A stretch of 64,000 nucleotides of DNA. Source: Stygiobacter sp. RIFOXYC2_FULL_38_25. GTDB lineage: Bacteria; Bacteroidota; Ignavibacteria; Ignavibacteriales; Melioribacteraceae. The stretch lies in NCBI GenBank assembly GCA_001803165.1, contig MHAZ01000014.1, positions 55,331-119,330 on the forward strand. Reading direction: 5' to 3'. This document shows, piece by piece, positions 1 to 8,423 of this stretch. A program made the position numbers and the translations under genes. Position 1 is the stretch's first letter. Every line of letters starts with the position of its first letter. The notes beneath the pieces were generated by a model. That model did not search any database, was not told the origin of the DNA, and saw nothing but the letters and a program-made list of their open reading frames with translations.

Positions 1-311
1 ATATCTTCTTTCATTTCTACTTTACCTTGGTCTGCCGATATGCTGAACTCTTGAGGCATGTTCATTTTAACCATGTGGTTCGGATTGCTGGAATTCAGTT
101 TAAATATTTGTCCTTCTATTTCTAAATTGGAAGCAAAATTTTTCTGCTCACCTTCTACTTTCAAAGTTTTTCTTTTATAAGGTTCACCGGTTTCTGTGCG
201 TACATTATCGCTGTTGGCAATGTTCTGAGCAATAACATCCATTTTCTTTCTTTGTATAGCCATACCGCGAGCGCTAAAATTCAAACCAAATAAGCTGCCG
301 CCAATTTTCAT
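1..311 (-). CDS. flgC: Flagellar basal-body rod protein FlgC, N-terminal part (runs off the window)
   Basis: FlgC forms part of the proximal rod of the flagellar basal body, in the periplasm. About 103 residues are visible. The sequence opens MKIGGSLFGLNFSARGMAIQ and continues with MDVIAQNIANSDNVRTETG, the conserved N-terminal rod-protein motif in which the segment around AQNIAN forms the coiled-coil rod helix. FlgC is the rod protein that normally continues with a GEPYKRK-like stretch, which is present here. The ATG overlaps the flgB stop as ATGA, so the two are translationally coupled. The 3' end lies outside the window. The family call is firm because both sequence and gene order (flgB then flgC) agree. 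Confidence 0.93.
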   Translation of the reverse strand, partial: MKIGGSLFGLNFSARGMAIQRKKMDVIAQNIANSDNVRTETGEPYKRKTLKVEGEQKNFASNLEIEGQIFKLNSSNPNHMVKMNMPQEFSISADQGKVEMKED

Positions 312-706
312 ATTCTGCCTCCGCCGCCTTTAATAACATTCTGCATTGATCTGTAATACTCGCCAACTTTTTTTGATGCAAACTTGAACCGGAGTGTGTT
401 TTCAGCTAACTCACTCATCTCACGTTCAATATTTACATTGTTGGAACCGGAAACCATTTCCTCGCTTTCATCATTTACATATTCAAACTTTCCGCCGCTT
501 GTAGATGGATCTTGAAGTGTGGAAATGTGGCGGTTGCTTGAAACTTTCATTAGTGAGTTGGAACTCTCGTTCAGAACTTCTTTGAAAATAACGTCTTGTC
601 GTTTATAGCCTTCCGTAGCTAGGTTGGAAATATTTTTAGCAATCACACGGTTTTTCTCTGTGCAGTAGTCCAATAGATTGCTTAATAATTTTACTGAGGA
701 AGCCAT
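308..706 (-). CDS. flgB: Flagellar basal-body rod protein FlgB
   Basis: FlgB is a proximal rod subunit of the flagellum. The 132-residue length is usual for the family. Residues 17-35 contain the conserved NRVIAKNISNLATEGYKRQ segment typical of flagellar rod and hook N-termini, and the C-terminal third (ELAENTLRFKFASKKVGEYY) is the other half of the terminal coiled coil. The gene is first in its transcription unit and overlaps flgC by four bases. It starts at an ATG preceded by AAAAGGG at a short spacing. A sigma-54-type promoter lies about 30 bases upstream, which fits the early-to-middle flagellar class in sigma-54-controlled flagellar systems. Confidence 0.95.
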   Translation of the reverse strand: MASSVKLLSNLLDYCTEKNRVIAKNISNLATEGYKRQDVIFKEVLNESSNSLMKVSSNRHISTLQDPSTSGGKFEYVNDESEEMVSGSNNVNIEREMSELAENTLRFKFASKKVGEYYRSMQNVIKGGGGRI

Positions 707-735
707 AATACCCTTTTAGCTTTTTTGGAATTATT

Positions 736-751
736 TGCCAAATTAATGCCA
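736..751 (-). promoter_or_regulatory. Sigma-54 (RpoN) promoter for flgBC
   Basis: The minus strand reads TGGCATTAATTTGGCA. Against the consensus TGGCAYRNNNNTTGCW the invariant GG (-24) and GC (-12) are both present with the required ten bases between them. The predicted start of transcription falls near 725, about 20 bases before the flgB ATG. A perfect ten-base inverted repeat (712-721 and 751-760) brackets it. The NtrC-type activator at 11444-12835 is a candidate partner. This is prediction from sequence only. Confidence 0.7.
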
Positions 752-886
752 GCTAAAAGGTTGAAAATTGTGCGAAAAGCGTGCTTTGATGTTTTTGGAG
801 TGGCGAATAATAGCCAACTGATAAATCGTGGTCAGTTTAGACTTATATAAAATTAGAGTAGAATTTGTTTTCTGCGGAAAAAGAAA

Positions 887-905
887 CCCCGGCTTTTTTC
901 CGGGG
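887..905 (-). terminator. Rho-independent terminator after the T9SS protein gene
   Basis: Read on the minus strand, CCCCGG pairs with CCGGGG around an A-rich loop and is followed by TTTCTTTTT. It lies about 60 bases past the stop codon of the gene ending at 965, so it closes that two-gene unit and insulates flgB. Confidence 0.8.
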
Positions 906-964
906 CTCTTTGTTTATCTTTTTCGATAGCTGAGCGCTGATTGCCGAAAGCTGATGGTTAACCG

Positions 965-2557
965 CTATTTCACCAGCATCATTTTCTTTGCAACGATAGT
1001 TGTTGGAGTTGTTAAACGATAGAAATAAATTCCACTTGATAGAGACGCTGCATGCAACGTCTCAACGTTAAACCTAACTTTATAATTTCCTGCTTGTTTG
1101 AATTCATCAACTAATGTTGCCACTTCTTTTCCAAGCAGATTGTAAACCATTAGTGTTACATGTTCACTCTTTGGAATTGAGTAACTAATTACTGTCTCCG
1201 GATTAAATGGATTGGGATAATTTTGCTCTAAACTTATCTCTGTTGGAATTATTTTTCCTTTCTCGACGCCAACCATTACTGCTTTCCTTCCGAAGGCTAA
1301 ACTATCATATGGCAAAGTTTTTAACAGCTTAACTTTGTTACGCATTATTGTTATACTTTCTTTATAATCTTTACCAAGCGCCGGAACCAGCGCCATCATT
1401 ACCCACTGCGTATCATTGGGTGCTAAGTTAAATGGACCGGAAGAAAGATTAAAACCGGCACCGCCGCCTGAATTACCATAGCCCCAAAGCCAACCACTGT
1501 TTGTAACCGGATCACCACTGTAAGAGAATTTTGTTACGCTGTTGTTTGATGAATCCACTTTGGCTTTACCGGAAGGATAAAAGCCCCGCACAATGTTCCA
1601 AGCTTCTGTTCGTGAAAACGATGGTCGATCTACACCAGCCAAATATGGATAATCGTCATATATTGCTTGGAATGACGTTACATTCAAATTAGCAAAGTCA
1701 TTTCTGAGTTGTCCTTTAAAAACCGCTTTTTTCTTGTAAGCCGGAACGGCTGGTCCAAATAAAAGAGTGTAGCCAATAGCAGGCTGTGGTTTTGTTTTAT
1801 TTGACCACATATAACCCAAATTATTTGTTGTATCAACAGCAGGAAAATTTGCTGTTGCCATATCAAAATCAATATCTGTCCAAAACGAAAAGTACGCTGA
1901 ATCAATTGGCAAAGTTCCCTTGTTAATAATTGTCCATTCAAAGAATACTGTATTGGAAAATAAATCCACTTCATCTTTGCTATTACCCTTCTTTGCATAG
2001 ACCAGCTGATGTATCTCTAGCGGCATTATTGGTAACGAATCGGTGAAACTTGGAATTTGTTTTTTAACTGATGGGAACATTGCGTTATAGGTACACCAAA
2101 GGGATTGATCTTGATATAGTTTAGGTTTTCCATCTTTAGTTTTTGGAGCTCCAAATTCGAAAGGCCATTCAGCATAATCTTTGTTTGTAGTGTTGTCACC
2201 TTTCGAAATTTTATAAATGCGGTATTTAAGCGAGTCTTCCGGCTTATACTGCATTGCCGCTTTGTTATTTATAATTGGACCCGGCGAGTAATTTGTTCCC
2301 CATTGAGATATAGAGAGGTGAACTTTGTTATCAATTTTTCCAATTATCCAGGGACCATGATCATAGACAATTGTTGAATCAAATGATAATATTTTCCAAA
2401 CCCCACCGCCGAAAGCCACTGGTATTGCGCCAAGTTTGCCAATATTTTGTAATGCTAAATGAATGTTGTTTGAGTTTAGAATTTGAAGATTAATTCTGTT
2501 TTGGGAGAATAATAACGAAGCGGTAAACAATATTGTAAGTAAAATTATTTTTTTCAT
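965..2557 (-). CDS. Secreted protein with type IX secretion C-terminal sorting domain
   Basis: A 530-residue protein of unknown function exported to the cell surface or medium. Residues 1-18 are a signal peptide (MKKIILLTILFTASLLFSQ). The last 85 residues form a type A T9SS sorting domain: it begins with the NYPNPFNPETVISY motif, then the MVYNLLGKEVATLV strand pair, and ends with GIYFYRLTTPTTIVAKKMML. The central 400 residues have many Trp, Tyr and Gly residues and look like a beta-rich extracellular domain, but I do not recognise a family. It follows another T9SS protein gene after 7 bases, so the two are probably one operon. An AGGTG ribosome-binding site precedes the ATG. Confidence 0.85.
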   Translation of the reverse strand: MKKIILLTILFTASLLFSQNRINLQILNSNNIHLALQNIGKLGAIPVAFGGGVWKILSFDSTIVYDHGPWIIGKIDNKVHLSISQWGTNYSPGPIINNKAAMQYKPEDSLKYRIYKISKGDNTTNKDYAEWPFEFGAPKTKDGKPKLYQDQSLWCTYNAMFPSVKKQIPSFTDSLPIMPLEIHQLVYAKKGNSKDEVDLFSNTVFFEWTIINKGTLPIDSAYFSFWTDIDFDMATANFPAVDTTNNLGYMWSNKTKPQPAIGYTLLFGPAVPAYKKKAVFKGQLRNDFANLNVTSFQAIYDDYPYLAGVDRPSFSRTEAWNIVRGFYPSGKAKVDSSNNSVTKFSYSGDPVTNSGWLWGYGNSGGGAGFNLSSGPFNLAPNDTQWVMMALVPALGKDYKESITIMRNKVKLLKTLPYDSLAFGRKAVMVGVEKGKIIPTEISLEQNYPNPFNPETVISYSIPKSEHVTLMVYNLLGKEVATLVDEFKQAGNYKVRFNVETLHAASLSSGIYFYRLTTPTTIVAKKMMLVK

Positions 2558-2564
2558 AACACAC

Positions 2565-3707
2565 CTATTTCAATAATAACATTTTTCTAGTTTGAACCGT
2601 ATAATTTGTTTTGAAAATACAATAATAAATACCCGATGGTATTACCGAAGCGTTGAAATTAAACTTATATAATCCCTTTGTATAAAAACCGTTCGCAAGC
2701 GTATATATCTTTCTTCCAAGAATATCATAAACATCTAGACTAATATTCCCGGAATCAGTTATTTCAAATTTTATTTCTGTGGTCGGGTTAAAAGGGTTGG
2801 GATAATTTTGGAAAAGATAATCTCTAAAGTCCTCTCTTTCAGTTGAAACTTGTATTTGGTTACTCTCTTCCGTCATTTTTGCGGGTATAATATTGATGCT
2901 TACTGTGTTTGAAGGTACTGAGTTTTTGTAGACATTTCTTTTACGAATTTGATAATACGCTATTGCACCTGTCCCGGTAAAGTACTCTGAATCATAATAA
3001 GAAGTTGCGTTACGACCTAATGTTGCTATTTGATCAAATCCGTCTGGTCCTCCAGAATACACAAGTGATCTGTAAACATCAACATTAGTCCAGAAATCTT
3101 GTTGATCATTATTATTCCAATATAGTTGAGGATGAATACCTCCGCTCGAATAAACGAACAGATTAGTAGGCGCTTGTGGTTCAAAGAGATCTGTTTCTTG
3201 TTCACAGCACATATGGGCTGTATAAATCCAAGATTCAACCAATTCATCATTGATCGACATATTATTCCAAGGAGGAGTAGAATTATTAAATCTAAATAAT
3301 GAATTGGTGTAATTGAAAGTAACTTCTAAATCTGGCGTATTATTATAATCAATGCATGTTCTTAAATCGTAATAAAAATAAGCTAATAGACTGTCATTAC
3401 TATTTTTAGCTGTAACTTTATATAATCCTTTGCCCATACCAGTTGTTTCGCCAGTTCTAAACCAGAATGAGTCGTAGGTATTTGAATATGACAATGTAAA
3501 ATTTTGATAAGTATAATAACTATTAAGAACTAAATTATTTTGGAAGTCCCAGTGTGAAGTAGAAGGTACTTTTTCTGTTTCGAAAGTTAGCTCAACTTCT
3601 TGCGGTATGTTTAAGCCGAATATTTTTAATTCACCCAGCATAAGTACAGATTGCTGCGCATTAAGTAAAGTACAAACAAATAATAGTATCAAAAGTGTTG
3701 TTTTCAT
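2565..3707 (-). CDS. Secreted protein with type IX secretion C-terminal sorting domain
   Basis: About 380 residues. The start chosen is the ATG at 3707, which gives a proper signal peptide (MKTTLLILLFVCTLLNAQQ) and has AGGAGC four bases upstream. A longer reading frame to 3791 would put 28 unlikely residues before it. The C-terminal 80 residues are a T9SS type A sorting domain: NYPNPFNPTTEIKF, SLDVYDILGRKIYTLA, and a final GIYYCIFKTNYTVQTRKMLL. The middle has a fibronectin-type-III-like stretch (APTNLFVYSSGGIHPQLYW). The catalytic or binding role is unknown. First gene of a pair with the T9SS protein ending at 965. Confidence 0.82.
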   Translation of the reverse strand: MKTTLLILLFVCTLLNAQQSVLMLGELKIFGLNIPQEVELTFETEKVPSTSHWDFQNNLVLNSYYTYQNFTLSYSNTYDSFWFRTGETTGMGKGLYKVTAKNSNDSLLAYFYYDLRTCIDYNNTPDLEVTFNYTNSLFRFNNSTPPWNNMSINDELVESWIYTAHMCCEQETDLFEPQAPTNLFVYSSGGIHPQLYWNNNDQQDFWTNVDVYRSLVYSGGPDGFDQIATLGRNATSYYDSEYFTGTGAIAYYQIRKRNVYKNSVPSNTVSINIIPAKMTEESNQIQVSTEREDFRDYLFQNYPNPFNPTTEIKFEITDSGNISLDVYDILGRKIYTLANGFYTKGLYKFNFNASVIPSGIYYCIFKTNYTVQTRKMLLLK

Positions 3708-4122
3708 TTTAGCTCCTATATGAGCGTTTTGCAAAGCCCAAAGTTGGTTTTGCAATGTATAGTCTCTGCTATGTAGCTGTATTACTTTCATTTGAGCAGT
3801 CTATTATTAGCTTTACAAAAGAAAGATTCCATTTATAAACTGAATCAGTTCTTTTTACAGAAAATATAAGTGCTGTGCTGAAATTTATTTTTTACTTGGT
3901 GCTTTTTGTTTTTGCAGAGAACTATAGATGTGTTTTTAGAGACCCCAATTTTGCAGAGCCCCACCCTTTTTTATTGTTTTATTTTTCGCTTTCAACTTAA
4001 GGAAGGATTTTCGACGAAGCAAGAGAAAAAAAGTACACAGAAGATTTTTGTTGGTTCGATTTTATGGAATAGTTATCGTAAATGGGTTTCATTAATGAAA
4101 CCCCTACAAAGCTGCTTGGAAA
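3708..4122. other. Intergenic region with no convincing gene
   Basis: About 415 AT-rich bases between the chemotaxis operon end and the T9SS pair. It presumably holds the promoter of the T9SS pair, but I can pick no clear -10/-35. The only distinct structure is the palindrome at 4084-4103. A 79-residue plus-strand open frame here has no start signal or recognisable features and is rejected. Confidence 0.6.
4084..4103. repeat. Perfect 20-bp palindrome, probable terminator-like hairpin
   Basis: GGGTTTCATTAATGAAACCC is fully self-complementary and is followed on the plus strand by CCTACA. It sits 20 bases past the stop of the last gene of the che operon. The U-run after it on the minus strand is weak (ATTTACG), so it may end or stabilise the che mRNA. 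A second hairpin with the same CCCCTACA edge occurs at 21142-21164. Confidence 0.55.
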
Positions 4123-4368
4123 TTACTCAGAGTAATCTAAGATGATGGATTTTGTTTGGCCGCAAGAGCAAATAAACTTGATCTCTTTAAGATTATCGTG
4201 CGCGTCTTTCTTAAGAAGAATTCTGATGCCGTCGGATTCATCTTCTTCAAGAGAAATTTTGGCTAAGCCTTTTATTTCCGCGGCGTCTGCTTTAATAAGA
4301 TTGCCGGTTGTAGCTTTATTTTTTGCGAAGATATCTTTGAACAATGCATCTTCAAAATGATTTCCCAT
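4123..4368 (-). CDS. Small protein of unknown function closing the che operon
   Basis: An 81-residue acidic, Lys-rich protein that I do not recognise. It has no signal peptide or membrane segment, so it is likely cytoplasmic. The C-terminal FICSCGQTKSIILDY contains a Cys-x-Cys-Gly pair flanked by beta-like residues, which could be half of a metal site or simply structural. The ATG is one base past the cheB stop, so it is certainly part of the chemotaxis operon and probably acts with it. The ATG has no clear ribosome-binding site of its own and may depend on coupling with cheB. Confidence 0.75.
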   Translation of the reverse strand: MGNHFEDALFKDIFAKNKATTGNLIKADAAEIKGLAKISLEEDESDGIRILLKKDAHDNLKEIKFICSCGQTKSIILDYSE

Positions 4369-4369
4369 T

Positions 4370-5443
4370 TTACACCACCACTCTATTTATCATTTCCGGT
4401 ATTTTTTCTGCCGGCAGAACAACATCAGCAAATCCGCCGTCAACAATTGCTTTCGGCATTCCATACACTACACAGGATTCTTCATCTTGAGCGATTGCAT
4501 ATCCGCCGATTGATTTTAAATTTTTAACTGCTTCGTAACCGTCTTTGCCCATGCCGGTCATTATAATTCCAAGAGTATATTTTCCGTAAACGCCAACAAC
4601 AGAATCCATCATAACATCAACAGAGGGGCGGTGAAGAGTGCCGCTTGGTTCCGGCGAAATTTCAATTGTTGCCGAGCTTAATGATGAGCCGCGCAGCTTC
4701 ATGTGAAATCCGCCCGGCGCAATATAGATATAACCGTTTTTCACCGGCTCGCCATGCTCTGCTTCTTTTACTTCCAACTTGCAACTGCCGTTTAATCTTT
4801 CAGCCAAAGACTTTGTAAACTTAGGGGGCATGTGCTGAACAATAAAAATTGGAACATTAATTTTTTCTGAAATCAACGGAAGAACTTTTTGAAGTGTGAA
4901 AGGACCGCCCGTCGAAATTCCAAGCGCAATAGCTCTGTAACCTGCACGTGGTAAATCTTTTAAGAAGCCGGTTACTCTTGGTCGAAAAGACGGAGTTGAA
5001 GAAATAGCTTTTATTCTATCGAGACGGGCTTTAAGAAGTTTTGTGCGCGCAATTTCTTTTACTTTGGTAATTAAATCTTCTTTTATTTTGGAGATGTTAA
5101 CGCTAACGTAAGACATTTCTTTCGGAATGAAATCAACAGCGCCAATTTCCAAAGCTTTTAATGTTGCTTGCGCTCCTTCTGTTGTTACAGAGCTTACCAT
5201 TAAAACAGAAGTTGGGCACTGTGCCATTATTAATTTTAGTGCTGTAAGTCCATCCATCACGGGCATTTCAACATCAAGGGTAATTACGTCGGGCTTAAGT
5301 TTATTTGCTAACTCTACACCTTCTTGTCCGTTGCGCGCAGTTCCAACAACACCAATACCCGGGTCGCTTTCCAGCATTATGGTAAGTGATTTCCGCATGA
5401 ATGCGGAATCATCAATAATCAGCACTGAAACTTTGTCTCTCAA
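4370..5443 (-). CDS. cheB: Chemotaxis protein-glutamate methylesterase/deamidase CheB
   Basis: CheB removes methyl groups from chemoreceptor glutamates and deamidates glutamines, resetting receptor gain in the cytoplasm. The 357-residue protein has a receiver domain at 1-125 (acidic pair DD at 11-12, phospho-Asp57 in TLDVEMPVMDG) and a methylesterase domain from about 165 to the end. Catalytic residues are visible as Ser in ISTGGPF, His in VQHMPPKFT and Asp in TGMGKDGYEA; the GYIYIAPGGFHM motif is also present. The start overlaps the cheA stop by four bases. It pairs with CheR encoded four genes upstream; together they give methylation-based adaptation. Confidence 0.97.
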   Translation of the reverse strand: MRDKVSVLIIDDSAFMRKSLTIMLESDPGIGVVGTARNGQEGVELANKLKPDVITLDVEMPVMDGLTALKLIMAQCPTSVLMVSSVTTEGAQATLKALEIGAVDFIPKEMSYVSVNISKIKEDLITKVKEIARTKLLKARLDRIKAISSTPSFRPRVTGFLKDLPRAGYRAIALGISTGGPFTLQKVLPLISEKINVPIFIVQHMPPKFTKSLAERLNGSCKLEVKEAEHGEPVKNGYIYIAPGGFHMKLRGSSLSSATIEISPEPSGTLHRPSVDVMMDSVVGVYGKYTLGIIMTGMGKDGYEAVKNLKSIGGYAIAQDEESCVVYGMPKAIVDGGFADVVLPAEKIPEMINRVVV

Positions 5444-7257
5444 GCGTTTGCTTCCAGCTTATTAAATAGTTCGTGAATATCCAAAATCATAACAACGGTT
5501 CCATCGCCCATAATTGTTGAGCCGGCTATTCCATCTATCTTGCCAAGATAGCTGCCGAGAGATTTGATTACAACTTCCTGCTGACCAACAAGGTCGTCAA
5601 CTTTAATTCCGTACCGTTTTTCTGCTATGCCAACTTCAACAACATACTGCCAGCCGTTTCTCTCTGCTTTCTGTCCGTTCAATTTTCCTTTCAACAATTC
5701 TTTGAGTGAAACAAGGGGAAGAATAGAATCCCTAACTTGTATAACTTCTTTTCCTTTGATGGAATAAATCTGTTCTGCGTTAACTCTAATAACTTCTATT
5801 ACCGATCCAAGCGGTATTACAATAGTTTCATTGTACGCTTTTACAATCATTCCGGAAATGATAGCTAAAGTAAGAGGCAACTTAATAATAATTTTAGTTC
5901 CTTTGCCCAGCTCCGATTCAATATTAATTATACCGCGTAATTTGGAAACGTTTGTTTTAACAACATCCATTCCCACACCGCGTCCGGAAACGTTTGATAC
6001 TTTTTCTGCTGTTGAAAAGCCCGGCAAGAAAATTAGGTTGATTGCTTCTTGGCGTGTTAACTCTTTGGCTTTCTCTTTTGTTATTAATCCTTTGCCAACT
6101 GCTTTCTCTTTTAAAGCTTCTATATCTAAACCTTTGCCGTCATCTTCAATAGTAATTACAATATTGTTGCCGAGCTGTTCTGCGGCAAGTATTACAGTTC
6201 CCTTCGGATTTTTCCCAGCCGCAATTCTTACTTCAGGTTTTTCAACTCCGTGATCTACCGAGTTACGGATAAGGTGAACCAGCGGATCGTTAATTTCTTC
6301 AATTAAGTTTTTATCTACTTCGGTCTCTTCACCTTTAATTACAAGTTCAACCTCTTTGTTCAAGTCTCTTGTAAGATCGCGAACCAATCTTGGGTAGCGG
6401 TTGAAAATTTTTGCAATCTTAATCATGCGCAGCTTCATTGCTACCAACTGCAATTCGGTTGTCATCAAATCAATTTGCTTTGTTACTTCACCAAAATCGC
6501 GGACGTATCTATTGCCTTCGTTTTCAACCGAGAAATGAGTAGTAACCTGCGCTAAACGGTTGCGTCCCAAAACCATTTCGGAAACAATATCCAGTAAAGA
6601 ATCCAATCTATCAACATCAACTCTAATTGTGTTTTCTTTTACAGGTGCGGCGGCGGCTTTCTCTATTGCTTCAACTTTTCTTTCTTCTTGTTTCGGCTTT
6701 TCCGGCTGAATTGTTTCTTTTGCAGTTTCTAATGCTGCTTCTCTGGCGGCGGCTTTTGCTTCTTCTTCTTCAAATTTCGCAAGCGCTTCTTGCGATACTT
6801 CCGCCTTAACTTGTACAACTTCTTCAGTTTTCTCGCTTTCAATTTCTCTTAACAGACCTTCGAGAATAAGGCAAACATTTTCTATAGCAACATTTTCATT
6901 CTGTTCGGTTTCAATTTTGTTAAGAAGTTCTTTTATCGTATCGAAGGCAAGAATAATTCCATCCATCAGAGCTTCGGAAAGGACCGCTTCACCCTTGCGG
7001 AGTTTATTGAGAATATCTTCGCACTTGTGAGTTACTTCCGGCAAAGCTTCCAAACCAAGAAAGCCCGAAGTTCCTTTAATTGTGTGGAAGGAACGGAATA
7101 TTTGGTTGAGCAGTTCTTTGTCGTCCGGTTTTTTTTCTAATTCAAGAAGATCTACATCAAGTTTCTCAAGAATCTCCTTGGTCTCAACAATAAAGCTCTC
7201 AACAATCTCTTTCATCTCCGGATCGATGAGAGTCGGGTTTTTAGTTAACTGACTCAT
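5440..7257 (-). CDS. cheA: Chemotaxis sensor histidine kinase CheA
   Basis: CheA autophosphorylates under receptor and CheW control and passes phosphate to CheY and CheB. The 605 residues contain an HPt domain at about 12-120 (phospho-His in FRSFHTIKGTSGF), then an Ala/Glu/Lys-rich linker at about 140-205, a P3 dimerisation helix pair (RVDVDRLDSLLDIVSEMV), a P4 ATPase with N box HLIRNSVDHG, G1 DDGKGLD and G2 GRGVGMDVV, and a C-terminal CheW-like P5 domain. I see no P2 CheY-docking domain; the linker is too short and low-complexity for one. The start overlaps cheZ as ATGA. Confidence 0.97.
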   Translation of the reverse strand: MSQLTKNPTLIDPEMKEIVESFIVETKEILEKLDVDLLELEKKPDDKELLNQIFRSFHTIKGTSGFLGLEALPEVTHKCEDILNKLRKGEAVLSEALMDGIILAFDTIKELLNKIETEQNENVAIENVCLILEGLLREIESEKTEEVVQVKAEVSQEALAKFEEEEAKAAAREAALETAKETIQPEKPKQEERKVEAIEKAAAAPVKENTIRVDVDRLDSLLDIVSEMVLGRNRLAQVTTHFSVENEGNRYVRDFGEVTKQIDLMTTELQLVAMKLRMIKIAKIFNRYPRLVRDLTRDLNKEVELVIKGEETEVDKNLIEEINDPLVHLIRNSVDHGVEKPEVRIAAGKNPKGTVILAAEQLGNNIVITIEDDGKGLDIEALKEKAVGKGLITKEKAKELTRQEAINLIFLPGFSTAEKVSNVSGRGVGMDVVKTNVSKLRGIINIESELGKGTKIIIKLPLTLAIISGMIVKAYNETIVIPLGSVIEVIRVNAEQIYSIKGKEVIQVRDSILPLVSLKELLKGKLNGQKAERNGWQYVVEVGIAEKRYGIKVDDLVGQQEVVIKSLGSYLGKIDGIAGSTIMGDGTVVMILDIHELFNKLEANA

Positions 7258-8021
7258 TTTTTCGAAAATAGTTCGTCTATTTCTTTTTGTGATGGTTGAC
7301 TTTGTGTATCGGCTACGAGAGAATCTGCCAGCACTTGTGAATTATGATCTCTATCGTATTTCGCATCGGGATTGAATGCTAAATCGTTTGGCAGATTTAT
7401 TCTATTATCAACTTTAGCATCAGCTTCTTCTTTTGGACCAATATCAAACAGAAGCGAAGAAAGTTTTGTTTGGATTGAATTCATTAAATGATTTGCCGAA
7501 GCCAATTGTTGTGCCGTTATATCCTGAACTTGCAAAGAGATTGTGATATTCATTAAGCCAGTTTGAATTTTATCTGCAAGATTGATTACAGCTGTATAGT
7601 CTTCGTGAATAACTTCGGGATCCAATCCGTTTGTAACTAATTCTTTTATATCAGGATCGTCCGGATATTTTTCACTCAACCGCTGAATGACCTTCTTTTG
7701 AATGTCCAACCTTGTTCTAAGGGATTCAAGTTTAGAAATGATAGTGACTAAATCATTAGAAGCGCCGTCAACAACATCAAGAATTTCGGTTACGGCAACT
7801 TCAGTTGCATTTGTTACACTATTTATCTGTACTGCTGCTTTCGGCAGTTTATTTGTGCTGTCCAAAATTGATTGATTCACATTCTCAAGAAGCGGAATAG
7901 TAGCTTTCATGAAATCAACAATCTTTTCAATAGTTGGAATTAATTTTTGCCCATACGCAAAAAAAGAATTCACGTCGCTTAATTTGTCGAACAGGCTCTG
8001 CATATTTTGTACTTGATCCAT
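7254..8021 (-). CDS. cheZ: CheZ-family CheY-phosphate phosphatase
   Basis: CheZ speeds dephosphorylation of CheY-P. This 255-residue, mostly helical protein carries the family signature in LQVQDITAQQLASANHLM, with Asp167 and Gln171 in the D-x-x-x-Q spacing of the catalytic helix. It ends in SQKEIDELFSKK, the short CheY-binding tail reached through a loose linker at about 195-240. These two features, plus its place between cheY and cheA, make the call good despite low overall similarity to enterobacterial CheZ. An AGGTG ribosome-binding site precedes the ATG. Family members are rarer outside proteobacteria, where CheC/CheX/FliY often do this job; none of those is seen here. Confidence 0.85.
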   Translation of the reverse strand: MDQVQNMQSLFDKLSDVNSFFAYGQKLIPTIEKIVDFMKATIPLLENVNQSILDSTNKLPKAAVQINSVTNATEVAVTEILDVVDGASNDLVTIISKLESLRTRLDIQKKVIQRLSEKYPDDPDIKELVTNGLDPEVIHEDYTAVINLADKIQTGLMNITISLQVQDITAQQLASANHLMNSIQTKLSSLLFDIGPKEEADAKVDNRINLPNDLAFNPDAKYDRDHNSQVLADSLVADTQSQPSQKEIDELFSKK

Positions 8022-8029
8022 GTTAGCAC

Positions 8030-8413
8030 CTACGCAACGGGAGTTGCAATAATTTGTTCAATTTTCTCTCTAAGCACTTGTGGTGTAAATGGCTTAACAA
8101 TATAATTGTTAACCTTAGCTTGAAGAGCTTCAACTATGTCTTCCTTCATTCCGCGTGTTGTTACCATTAAGATTGGCAAAGTTTCATACTTTGGATTAGC
8201 ACGAACTGCTTTAACTAAATCCAGCCCGGTTAGATCGGGCATGTTCCAATCGGTTATAATAAAATTTATTGAATCATCTGCTTGCAGTTTAGTAAGAGCT
8301 TCTCTCCCGTCGCCGGCTTCAACAAACGCTTCGTGCCCAATTTGCTTAAGAGAGTTAAGAACAATTCTACGCATTGTTACAGAATCATCCACAACCAAAA
8401 ATTTAAGTGCCAT
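8030..8413 (-). CDS. cheY: Chemotaxis response regulator CheY
   Basis: CheY-P binds the flagellar switch and changes rotation. This 127-residue single receiver domain has the acidic pair DD at 9-10, phospho-Asp55 in TDWNMPD, the conserved Thr85/86 in MVTTRG and Lys107 in YIVKPFT. The DWNMP and TTRG motifs are characteristic of true CheY. It has an AAAGG ribosome-binding site and lies immediately upstream of cheZ, whose product dephosphorylates it. Confidence 0.96.
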   Translation of the reverse strand: MALKFLVVDDSVTMRRIVLNSLKQIGHEAFVEAGDGREALTKLQADDSINFIITDWNMPDLTGLDLVKAVRANPKYETLPILMVTTRGMKEDIVEALQAKVNNYIVKPFTPQVLREKIEQIIATPVA

Positions 8414-8423
8414 GTTTATACCT

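Noticed and set aside
3906..4145. 79-codon plus-strand open frame
   Set aside because: No ribosome-binding site, no recognisable domain, and it runs into the coding strand of the che-operon end gene.
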